A stretch of DNA of 21,695 nucleotides, from positions 1 through 21,695 of the forward strand of contig CAYGZA010000072.1 of assembly GCA_964354135.1 (NCBI GenBank), written 5' to 3'. Of this stretch, positions 14,226 through 21,695 are shown piece by piece; within the stretch, counting starts at the first letter, position 1, and each line of letters opens with the position of its first letter. This stretch comes from CAYGZA01 sp964354135. GTDB taxonomy: Bacteria; Planctomycetota; Planctomycetia; Pirellulales; Thermoguttaceae. The notes under the pieces are model-generated. The model worked only from the letters and a program-made list of their open reading frames with translations, had not been told where the DNA came from and did not search any database. The position numbers were made by a program, and so were the translations under genes.

Positions 14226-15533
14226 GTGAACGATTTGCGTCGTGTCGTGGAGTACGTCATCCGGTCGCCTATTCTGTGGGGTATCGCTGCCGGCGCCGCG
14301 TTTTTCGCGATGGTCCATTCCGGAGCCTTGGGCCCCCAGTTCTTTCAACGGTACTGTGCGGGCCATCCGGTCGAATACGTGGAGACGATCCTGTTCTTCG
14401 TGGGGCTGGCGGCCCTAGTCATTAAGGCCCTCGAAGTAGCCGTCCAGTACCGCGGGCTCGGGCGACCATTGCTGGACCCCATTCCGCAGGGACGCCAAAC
14501 CGCCGGCGACTGCGGGCTCCTCCTCTCCCGCCTGGCCCGGGCTTCCGGGGGCGGCGAGGAGTGCCTCGTCCGGCGGCTCCGCGATGGCCTGGAGCACGTC
14601 TCGCGGACCGGCTCCGCCGCCACCCTCGACGAGCACCTCAAGCACCTGGCCGACGTTGATGCGGAACGCGCCCACGCGGGCTACGGCCTGATGCGGTTAA
14701 TCGTCTGGGCGATTCCCATTCTCGGCTTCCTGGGCACGGTGATCGGAATCACGATGGCGATCGCCAGCCTGAAGCCCAACGCCCTGGAAGAGTCGATGGT
14801 GGAGGTGACGGCGGGCCTGGGCGTTGCCTTCGATACGACGGCGTTGGCCTTGGCCTTGTCGATCATTCTGATGTTCGTGCAGTTCTACGTGGACCGTGCG
14901 GAAAGCGGGCTCTTGGCCGCCGTGGACGAGCGCGTTCAGGCGGAGCTGCTCGGGCGGTTTGCCGATGCCGGCGCCGCACCGGACGGCCAACTCGTGCTGC
15001 TCCGGCGGATGGGCCAGACGATGATCGAGTCGATGGACGGGCTGGTCCGTCGCCAGGCCGAGCTGTGGCGATCGACCATTGACGCCGCCCAAAAGCGCTG
15101 GACCGAGCTGGCCGACACCGCCGGCAGGCATCTCCACGCAGCCCTCAGCGCCGCCCTGACCGACAGTCTCAGGGCCCACGCCCAGGAGCTGGTCGCCGCG
15201 GAGCGGGCCGCCGCCGAGAAGAGCCAGCGGAGCTGGAGCGAGGCGCAGCGGGCCCTGGTCCAGTCCAGCGAAACGCTGGTCGCCGTGCAGGGTGCGCTTG
15301 CGGACAAGGCCGAGGTGCTTGCCCGGGCCGTCGAGGCCACCCTCTGCGTGGCCAAGCTGGAGGAGACGCTCAACCACAACCTCGCCGCGCTGGCCGGGGC
15401 CAAGAATTTTGAAGAAACCGTGATGAGCCTTGCGGCAGCCATCCACCTGCTCAACACTCGGCTGGGCGACCTCCCCGGGAGATCGCCCGTCTTGCACCTG
15501 GATCCGGTTCGCCGCAAGGGACAGGCCGCATGA
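14226..15533 (+). CDS. MotA/TolQ/ExbB-type proton channel protein with long cytoplasmic tail
   Basis: Likely channel subunit of an ion-driven membrane complex. The 435 residues begin with GTG after AAAGGAG. Four helices are visible: about 14-35, 51-73, 157-182 and 194-222. The last two carry the family core: PILGFLGTVIGITMAI (164-179, with T171 and T176), and GLGVAFDTTALALALSI (197-213, with T204/T205 where ExbB has its second pore threonine). Between helices 2 and 3 lies a cytoplasmic loop of about 80 residues. After helix 4 follow about 210 Ala/Glu/Arg-rich residues, probably coiled coil, much longer than in ExbB or TolQ. The stop overlaps the next start (ATGA), so translation is coupled to the first ExbD-like partner. 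What it energises is unknown. Confidence 0.9.
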   Translation: MNDLRRVVEYVIRSPILWGIAAGAAFFAMVHSGALGPQFFQRYCAGHPVEYVETILFFVGLAALVIKALEVAVQYRGLGRPLLDPIPQGRQTAGDCGLLLSRLARASGGGEECLVRRLRDGLEHVSRTGSAATLDEHLKHLADVDAERAHAGYGLMRLIVWAIPILGFLGTVIGITMAIASLKPNALEESMVEVTAGLGVAFDTTALALALSIILMFVQFYVDRAESGLLAAVDERVQAELLGRFADAGAAPDGQLVLLRRMGQTMIESMDGLVRRQAELWRSTIDAAQKRWTELADTAGRHLHAALSAALTDSLRAHAQELVAAERAAAEKSQRSWSEAQRALVQSSETLVAVQGALADKAEVLARAVEATLCVAKLEETLNHNLAALAGAKNFEETVMSLAAAIHLLNTRLGDLPGRSPVLHLDPVRRKGQAA

Positions 15534-17170
15534 GCCGCTCCGCCGCTGCTACTCGCCGAAGCCGGCGCCGCGGTGCCAACCCGGTCGCGCTCTTTCCCTT
15601 CTTGGCCGTGCTGGTCTGCACGATGGGCTCGCTCATTGTGATCCTGGTGATTCTGACGAGGCAGTCACAGCTCCAAGCCGCCCAAACGGCCGTCGCCAAG
15701 GCGGCCGAGGCGCAAAACGACCTTGCGGCCGCCAAGGAGCTCGTCGAGTGGCGGGTCGGCCAGATGGGCGCTTCCCAAGAGCGGGCCCGGACGCGGTTGG
15801 CCGAGGCACGCCTCCGATTGGGCCACTTGGAGGACCACGCCCGGCAGTTGCGCGGGCAAATTGCAGACCTGCAGGCGACCTGGAAAGAACTCGAAAGCTC
15901 GAAATCACAGACGGCGCGCCGGCAGGAGGACCTCTTGGCCGAGCAGAACCGCGTGGCCGCCCAGATCGCCGAGGCCCGGCGGCAGCTCGAAGAGGCCCAG
16001 AGGGCCGCCTCGGAGGGTTCCAAGTCGTACGCCGTCGTCCCTTACGAAGGTCCCAACGCGACCCGCCGCTGGCCGCTCTACGTCGAGTGCCGTGCCGACG
16101 CGATCGTCCTCCAGCCCGAGGGCATCCGGTTCACTGCGGCCGACTTTCCCGAGCCCCTTGGGCCCGGGAATCCCCTGGACACGGCCCTCCGCGCGGCCCG
16201 CCAGGCCCTTCTGGCGCAGAAGAGGATCAAGGGAGACGGCTCCGACGAGCCCTATCCTCTCCTGCTGGTGCGGCCCGGCGGAACCGCCGCGTACTACGTG
16301 GCACGCGAGGCCATGAAATCGTGGAAATCGGAGATCGGCTACGAGCTGATCGGCGAAGACTGGGAGCTGAAGTTCCCGCAGGCCGATCCCGCCGTGGCCC
16401 AAGCGGTTCAGGGATCGGTCCAACTTGCCCGCCGGGAACAGCAGCAAAAGGCGATGCTGGCCGCTCTCGCCTCCGCCGGCCGACGGCAAACCACCTATCG
16501 CGCCGCTCCCGGCGGCGGGTTGCTCCGCGAAGGGGACCCGGAAGACGAGCACGCGGTGGTTGCCGGGCCCGGCATGTCGTCCCCAGCCGGCCGACACGCG
16601 GGTTCGAGCCGGCCCGCGGTCTCCGGCCGGCCTGCCGAGCCGGGCTCTGCGCCCGAGCCGCGCCGCTCCGTCGGCGACCCTTCTGCGCCGGCCCCGGAAT
16701 CGAAAACCCCGTCCCAGGCCGGCGACATGGCCCTGCGGCCAGAGGAGTGGATCCCGAACGACACCTCTCGGAAACCCAAGTCGCTGGAGAAGGAGAAACC
16801 GGGCTCGCCGTCGAAAAGCCTGGCGGAGGGCCGCGGGCGAAACTGGGCCCTTCCCGACGCCGCCCGCAAGTCGGTCCCCATCTCGCGGCCGGTGGCAGTC
16901 GAGTGCTTCGCGGATCACCTGGTCATCGTGCTGGAGCCGGGCACCGCCGACGGCAAGGTGATCCCGCTCGGCCCCCGCACGGCCGACTCGATCGACGACT
17001 TCGTTTCCGGCCTTTGGGAGCACATCAAAACGTGGGGGATTGCCGGCCGGGGGATGTACTGGCGGCCGGTCCTGAAGGTCCGCGTGGCCGCCGACGCCGA
17101 AGCACGCTACGCGGAACTGAAGACCCTGCTTGAGGGCAGCGGGCTGGAAATCGAAGAAAGGAAAGGATGA
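15530..17170 (+). CDS. ExbD-like single-pass protein lacking the membrane aspartate; two similar C-terminal domains
   Basis: A 546-residue protein. A very basic N-terminus (RRSRRR) is followed by one helix, about 22-43 (FPFLAVLVCTMGSLIVILVIL). It lines up with the helix of the gene at 17376 (FLxV...GxLIV), but Ala26 stands where that protein and ExbD have Asp. A coiled coil fills about 45-162. Two related domains follow at about 165-283 and 447-546: both start with an 'xVEC-x-AD-x(2)-V-x-(L/Q)xPxG' phrase and both contain a region ending 'W(K/R)...(L)I(x)E'. They are separated by a Pro/Ser/Arg-rich linker (about 310-440). Translation is coupled to the channel gene by an ATGA overlap. Its stop codon lies in the first unit of a heptanucleotide array. 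Likely a stator or force-transmitting partner; role inferred only. Confidence 0.8.
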   Translation: MSRSAAATRRSRRRGANPVALFPFLAVLVCTMGSLIVILVILTRQSQLQAAQTAVAKAAEAQNDLAAAKELVEWRVGQMGASQERARTRLAEARLRLGHLEDHARQLRGQIADLQATWKELESSKSQTARRQEDLLAEQNRVAAQIAEARRQLEEAQRAASEGSKSYAVVPYEGPNATRRWPLYVECRADAIVLQPEGIRFTAADFPEPLGPGNPLDTALRAARQALLAQKRIKGDGSDEPYPLLLVRPGGTAAYYVAREAMKSWKSEIGYELIGEDWELKFPQADPAVAQAVQGSVQLARREQQQKAMLAALASAGRRQTTYRAAPGGGLLREGDPEDEHAVVAGPGMSSPAGRHAGSSRPAVSGRPAEPGSAPEPRRSVGDPSAPAPESKTPSQAGDMALRPEEWIPNDTSRKPKSLEKEKPGSPSKSLAEGRGRNWALPDAARKSVPISRPVAVECFADHLVIVLEPGTADGKVIPLGPRTADSIDDFVSGLWEHIKTWGIAGRGMYWRPVLKVRVAADAEARYAELKTLLEGSGLEIEERKG

Positions 17171-17235
17171 GGGATGAAGGATGAAGGATGATTGTCGAAT
17201 TCGGAATGATGAAGGGTGAATGATGAATGATGAAT
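17165..17235 (+). repeat. GGATGAA heptad arrays (two blocks of four)
   Basis: Units GGATGAG/GGATGAA/GGATGAA/GGATGAT at 17165-17192 and GATGAAG/GGTGAAT/GATGAAT/GATGAAT at 17208-17235. TGA occurs every 7 bases (17168, 17175, 17182, 17189; 17210, 17217, 17224, 17231). The first TGA is the stop codon of the preceding gene. Confidence 0.9.
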
Positions 17236-17319
17236 CGCGAGGTGTGGATTCAACCGTCGGTCGGTTGCAGTTCAAGCCGTCTAGCGGCCGAGGGCACGTC
17301 GGCCGTCGGTGAGCCCCGA

Positions 17320-17375
17320 CCGGGCCGACACGGCCCGGCTCTGAATCCCGAACCCTGAACCCTAGTCCCTGACCC
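17320..17375 (+). repeat. GC hairpin plus GAACCCT heptads, copy B
   Basis: CCGGGCC (17320-17326), loop GACAC, GGCCCGG (17332-17338), CTCTGAA, then four heptads. Stops TGA, TAG, TGA stand at 17356, 17363 and 17370. It runs directly into the ATG at 17376. Near-copy of 2776-2820. Confidence 0.8.
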
Positions 17376-18395
17376 ATGCCGCGACCCGAATCCCAAGAAA
17401 CCGGCGCCGTCGGCCACGACTCCTTCCTGGACGTCGTGACCAACATGGTCGGGATCTTGATTGTCCTGGTGATGGTGGTCGGGATGCGGGTCAAGAATGC
17501 CCCGGTGAAAACCGCCCAGGACCCGCAGGTGCTGGCGGCCTCCGAAGCCCTCGAAAAAAATGAGGCGATCGAGCGAGCCCTGCACCGGGAGGTTGCGGAG
17601 ACGGCTCGGCAGATCCAGTCGGTCGAAACCCAGGAGACGCTCCGCCGGCAGGAACGCGACCTGCTGGCGACGATGGCCGCAGCCATCGAACACAAGCTCC
17701 GCTCGCAGGGGGAGAAACTCGACGCGGCTGCCCAAGAGGATTCTGACGCCGCCCGCCGACTTGCCGACGCCCGGCGAACGCTGGACCGGCTCCAAAAGCA
17801 GCAAACCCAGGTCCGGGCCGACGAGGATCGGCCGCAGATCGTCCAGAGCTATCCCACTCCTCTGGCGAAGACGGTCGTGGGCGAGGAAGCACACTTCCAG
17901 ATCCGCGGAGGGCGCGTCGCCCATGTGCCCGTCGAGAAACTCCTCCTCTTGGCCAGGTCGGACGCGAAGACCAAGGCCGATCAACTGCTGGGCAAGTCGC
18001 GATCGCCCGAGTTCACCGAAACGGTGGGCCCCGAGGGCGGGTTTCGCTTTCGTTACACGGCCACGCGGGAAGACAGGACGGAACAAACGCCCGCCGGGCT
18101 GACCCGCATCGCCTACCTGAAGATCGTCCGTTGGGCGGTGATCCCCGTCTCCGGCGACTTGGGCGAGCCGGTCGAAACGGTCCTCAATCCCAGCTCGCAG
18201 TTCCGCCAGGTCCTGGCCGGCCTCCGCCCGAGCGAGACGGCGGTCACATTCTGGGTCTACCGCGACAGCTTCGACGCCTTCCGCCAGCTCCGCGGCGAGC
18301 TCTACCGGCTCGACTTTCCGGTGGCCGCCCGGCCGCTCCCCGACGACGCGCTCATCGCCGGCTCCCCCAGAGGCACCAAGTCGGAAGCGGAGTGA
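17376..18395 (+). CDS. ExbD-like single-pass protein with membrane aspartate
   Basis: A 339-residue protein. A short N-terminus leads to one helix, DSFLDVVTNMVGILIVLVMVVG (15-36). Asp19 sits at the cytoplasmic end of the helix, as the proton-carrying Asp of ExbD/TolR does (F-I/V-D-V/M pattern). A long coiled coil fills about 50-145. The C-terminal domain (about 150-325) ends VTFWVYRDSFDAFRQLRGELYRLDFPVAARPLP, similar to the closing strand-helix-strand of ExbD. The gene follows the other ExbD-like gene in the same direction, but a 205-bp gap filled with repeats separates them; no ribosome site is visible before the ATG. It probably completes a three-part channel complex. It ends 30 bp before the convergent bioA stop. 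Confidence 0.83.
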   Translation: MPRPESQETGAVGHDSFLDVVTNMVGILIVLVMVVGMRVKNAPVKTAQDPQVLAASEALEKNEAIERALHREVAETARQIQSVETQETLRRQERDLLATMAAAIEHKLRSQGEKLDAAAQEDSDAARRLADARRTLDRLQKQQTQVRADEDRPQIVQSYPTPLAKTVVGEEAHFQIRGGRVAHVPVEKLLLLARSDAKTKADQLLGKSRSPEFTETVGPEGGFRFRYTATREDRTEQTPAGLTRIAYLKIVRWAVIPVSGDLGEPVETVLNPSSQFRQVLAGLRPSETAVTFWVYRDSFDAFRQLRGELYRLDFPVAARPLPDDALIAGSPRGTKSEAE

Positions 18396-18425
18396 GCGCA
18401 GAACGCGGCAGGTTTCATCGCCCGT

Positions 18426-19781
18426 CTAGTCGCCGGTGGCGGCGAGGATGCCCGCCTCCACCGCCACGCAAATGCGATCGAGCTCATCCGGCGCAATCGC
18501 CAAAGGCGGCATGATCACCACCACGTTGCCCAACGGCCGCAAGAGCACCCCTTCGCGCCGGGCATGGTCGCAGACCCGCAGGCCACGCTTCTCTTGCCAC
18601 GGGTAGGGCTCCTTCGTGGCGTGGTCGCGGACCAATTCGATGCCGGCGATGAGGCCGCACTGGCGGACGTCGCCCACGTGCGGCATCTCTGCGATGCGTG
18701 CCAGGTGCTTGCCCAGCCGGGCGATCTTGGGCACGAGCCGGGCCAAAGTCTGTTCCTCTTGGAAAACCTCCAGGGTTGCCAGTGCCACCGCCGCACCCAG
18801 CGGATTGCCGCCGTAGGTGTGGCCGTGAAAGAACGTGCGGCTCTCGGCATACGTCCCCAGGAACGCCCGCCAGACTTCGTCGGTGGTGAGCGTCGCGGCC
18901 AGGGGTAAATACCCTCCGGTGAGCCCCTTGGCCAGACAGAGGAAGTCCGGCGTGACGCCCTCGTGCTCGCAGGCGAACAAGCGGCCGGTGCGGCCCATGC
19001 CCACCGCCACCTCGTCGGCGATCAGGAGCACGCCGTGCCGCCGGGTCAGCTCCCGCACGCCCCGCAAGAAGCCCGGCGGGTGGACGATCATCCCCGCCGC
19101 CGCCTGCACCAAGGGCTCCATCGCGACGGCTGCAATCCGCGGATGGTCCTTGGCCAGTATCGCTTCCACTTGGCCCAGGTAGTAGTCCAGGGCGTCTTCA
19201 CGGGCGACGCCCGGCGGCATGCGGTACGGATGGGGCGCCGGCACGCGGAGCGTCTTGAACAGAAGCGGCTTGAACATGGCGTGGAACCGCTCCACCCCGC
19301 CCACGCTCACGCTTCCCAGCGTGTCGCCGTGATAGGCGTCGCCGAAGGCAACGTACCACGTCTTCTCCGGCTGCGGCGTGGGGCATTGCCGCCAGTATTG
19401 GAAGGCCATCTTGAGGGCCACCTCGACCGCCGTCGCGCCGTCGTCGGAGAAGAAGACGTGCTCCAAGCCCGGCGGGGCGAGGTCCACCAGCCGCTTGGCG
19501 AACTGGATGGTCGTCGGGTTCGAGGACCCCAGATTCGTCACGTGCGCTACGCGATCCAATTGCCGGCGGATCGCCTCGTCCAGCTTCGGGTGCCGGTGCC
19601 CGTGAATGTTGCACCACAGGCTGCTGGTGCCGTCCAGGTAGCGATTTCCCTCGACGTCGATGAGCGTACACCCTTCGGCCCGCTCAATCACCAGCGGCTC
19701 GTACTCCGCCATCTGCGTGAAGGCGTGCCAGACGAGGCGGGCGTCCCATTGCTTGAGCTGTTCGAGAGTCGGTTCGGGCAT
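18426..19781 (-). CDS. bioA: Adenosylmethionine-8-amino-7-oxononanoate aminotransferase
   Basis: PLP enzyme of biotin synthesis: moves an amino group from S-adenosylmethionine to KAPA, giving DAPA. The 451 residues match E. coli BioA throughout: WHAFTQM near the start (Phe where E. coli has Tyr17), DGTSSLWCNIHGHRHP, DAYHGDTLGSVSVGG, LLIADEVAVGMGRTGRLFACEH, the PLP lysine in CLAKGLTGG (about Lys285), FHGHTYGGNPLGAAVA, and LLRPLGNVVVIMPPL. The start at 19781 (ATG, MPEPTLEQL) was chosen; a TTG at 19817 would extend the protein into heptad repeat DNA. No other bio gene is adjacent. The next gene upstream is a SAM hydrolase, which also consumes the amino donor. Confidence 0.95.
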   Translation of the reverse strand: MPEPTLEQLKQWDARLVWHAFTQMAEYEPLVIERAEGCTLIDVEGNRYLDGTSSLWCNIHGHRHPKLDEAIRRQLDRVAHVTNLGSSNPTTIQFAKRLVDLAPPGLEHVFFSDDGATAVEVALKMAFQYWRQCPTPQPEKTWYVAFGDAYHGDTLGSVSVGGVERFHAMFKPLLFKTLRVPAPHPYRMPPGVAREDALDYYLGQVEAILAKDHPRIAAVAMEPLVQAAAGMIVHPPGFLRGVRELTRRHGVLLIADEVAVGMGRTGRLFACEHEGVTPDFLCLAKGLTGGYLPLAATLTTDEVWRAFLGTYAESRTFFHGHTYGGNPLGAAVALATLEVFQEEQTLARLVPKIARLGKHLARIAEMPHVGDVRQCGLIAGIELVRDHATKEPYPWQEKRGLRVCDHARREGVLLRPLGNVVVIMPPLAIAPDELDRICVAVEAGILAATGD

Positions 19782-19804
19782 GCGGGTCAGGGGTTTGGGA
19801 AAGT

Positions 19805-19884
19805 GACCAAGCACCAAGGACCAATGACCAAGGTGGTCTGATCCTATCTTTGATTGGTCATTGGGACTTGGTCATTGGTCATTG
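19805..19884 (-). repeat. TGACCAA heptad arrays in inverted orientation
   Basis: Left block 19805-19832 (GACCAAG, CACCAAG, GACCAAT, GACCAAG) and right block 19854-19884 (TTGGTCA, TTGGGAC, TTGGTCA, TTGGTCA, TTG) can pair. On the minus strand the right block gives TGA at 7-base steps; the first (19881-19879) is the stop of the SAM hydrolase gene. Confidence 0.9.
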
Positions 19885-20670
19885 ATCCTTCCACTCCACC
19901 GTCACCGAGTCATCCACGCCGGCATTCAGTAGCGCTGCCGCGTTACCGCCCACGACGGCCAATTCCAGCCGCCCGCTGGAACCGATCAAGGCGACGAGCG
20001 TTCCCTCGGGCCGGTCGCCGTAGGTGCGGCAGAGGCCCTCCACGCTACCGCCGCCGCAAGAGATCCGCAAGGATGGATCCTTCGGCCGTTCGGCCAGCAT
20101 CTCCGCCGTGATGTCGGTGATCAAGTTGCCGAAGGAGTCAACGCGGAGGATCGATCCCGTGATCGCTTGGGGCGTGGCGCGGACTTCCGGCCAGTCCAGT
20201 ATCACCAGGCCCTCTTGCGGCGTGCCGAGCCAGTCCGGATCGAGATCCAAACTGAGCCGGGCGGCCACGGGGGCCAGGATGTCCCGACCGTGGAACGTGG
20301 GCGAGACCGGATGGAGCCAATACTGCTGCTCGGTCAGCCGGATGATCTTCGCCGGGGGCTTGCGCCGCGCCAGGCGGCTTAGAACGCCGTTGTCCGGCGC
20401 CAGGTAGTTCTGCCGCCCGATCCGCACGAATACCAGCGCACGCTCGGTGCCGACGCCGGGATCCACGACCGCCACGTGGATCGAGCCGGGCGGGAAGCGG
20501 TCCGTCACGTCGTCCAGCAGCACCGCCGCGTGGCGGATGTCCTGAGGGGGGATTTCATGCGAGATATCGACCACGGTGGCCGCCGGGTTCTGAGAGTAGA
20601 TCGCCCCCTTCATCGCCGCCACATAGGGGCTGCCGGTGCCGAAATCGGTGGTGAGGGTGATGAAGGCCAC
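19879..20670 (-). CDS. S-adenosylmethionine hydrolase (adenosine-forming), DUF62 family
   Basis: Family enzymes use hydroxide to split S-adenosylmethionine into adenosine and L-methionine; relatives are fluorinase and chlorinase. The 263 residues begin MAFITLTTDFGTGSPYVAAMKG. Asp70, Arg77 (VVDPGVGTER) and His127 (FHGRD) reproduce the Asp/Arg/His set known for the hydroxide-using members, with the same spacing, and APDNGVLS is also typical. The C-terminal domain has DSFGNLITDI and GSSGRLELAVVGGNAA. The initiator is GTG at 20670, without a clear ribosome site; the N-terminus matches the family, so the start is reliable. The stop codon lies in a TGACCAA heptad array. It is 97 bp upstream of bioA and 105 bp downstream of gatB, all in one direction. 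No halogenase-specific residues were judged. Confidence 0.93.
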   Translation of the reverse strand: MAFITLTTDFGTGSPYVAAMKGAIYSQNPAATVVDISHEIPPQDIRHAAVLLDDVTDRFPPGSIHVAVVDPGVGTERALVFVRIGRQNYLAPDNGVLSRLARRKPPAKIIRLTEQQYWLHPVSPTFHGRDILAPVAARLSLDLDPDWLGTPQEGLVILDWPEVRATPQAITGSILRVDSFGNLITDITAEMLAERPKDPSLRISCGGGSVEGLCRTYGDRPEGTLVALIGSSGRLELAVVGGNAAALLNAGVDDSVTVEWKDQ

Positions 20671-20678
20671 GGGAAGCA

Positions 20679-20775
20679 GGGATTAGGGATTGGGGATTAG
20701 GGATTGGAAATCACGGGTCCAACGCCACGCTCCAACGAACAACATTCGTTTTCCTTCGCCTCCAATCCCTAATCC

Positions 20776-20790
<15 letters not shown>
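20679..20790 (-). repeat. GGGATTR heptad arrays as 30-bp inverted repeat
   Basis: Left block 20679-20708 (GGGATTA, GGGATTG, GGGATTA, GGGATTG, GA) and right block 20761-20790 (its inverted copy, 28 of 30 matching) enclose 52 bases. On the minus strand the right block supplies the last residues (GIGD) and the TAG stop of gatB. The G-rich strand has at least four GGG runs with 4-base spacing. Confidence 0.92.

Positions 20791-21695
<905 letters not shown>

Noticed and set aside
14226..18395. Zorya-type defence system
   Set aside because: A long-tailed MotA-like protein is present, but the partners are ExbD-like, not an OmpA-domain ZorB, and no ZorC, ZorD or ZorE gene is near.
19782..19817. TTG start extending bioA by 12 residues
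   Set aside because: It lies within heptad repeat DNA; the ATG at 19781 fits the family.

Overview
The window looks like a chromosomal segment of a high-GC planctomycete (Pirellulales-like). This rests on an FG-GAP exoprotein with a planctomycete-style 'LEARRLL' N-terminal motif, a system II cytochrome c maturation pair with a very large CcsA, a helix-turn-helix protein with a C-terminal membrane anchor, and a dispersed 'TGILPV'-type hairpin repeat of the kind I associate with planctomycete intergenic DNA. There is no phage, transposase, CRISPR array, rRNA or tRNA that I can support. Species-level assignment is not possible from sequence reading alone.

Layout. 1-1166 (minus): 5' part of an FG-GAP repeat exoprotein built from near-identical 159-bp units, with a frame break at a run of eight G. 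1167-1560: intergenic DNA with a 45-bp perfect palindrome and a composite hairpin element. 1561-4176 (plus): aroC (chorismate synthase), then a membrane-anchored AsmA-like protein. 4201-11994 (minus): five genes, in transcription order a small secreted protein, a membrane-anchored HTH protein, an OmpA-type lipoprotein, resB and a giant ccsA. resB and ccsA overlap and probably have their own promoter. 12496-13646 (plus): queC and queD (preQ0/queuosine pathway), followed by a terminator-like hairpin. 14226-18395 (plus): three genes for a proton-channel-like membrane complex, one ExbB/TolQ/MotA-like channel and two ExbD-like single-pass proteins. 18426-21695 (minus): bioA, an S-adenosylmethionine hydrolase (DUF62 family) and the 3' part of gatB.

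The most interesting part is the 14226-18395 trio. The two single-pass proteins align closely through the membrane helix, but one has the ExbD-type aspartate and the other has alanine at the same place. This suggests an asymmetric stator-like heterodimer driven by an ExbB-like channel with a long cytoplasmic tail.

The second interesting signal is a set of short heptanucleotide arrays of four different sequences at gene borders. Each array carries a stop trinucleotide every 7 bases, so stops fall in all three frames. Three neighbouring genes (the Ala-type ExbD-like gene, the SAM hydrolase and gatB) end inside such arrays.
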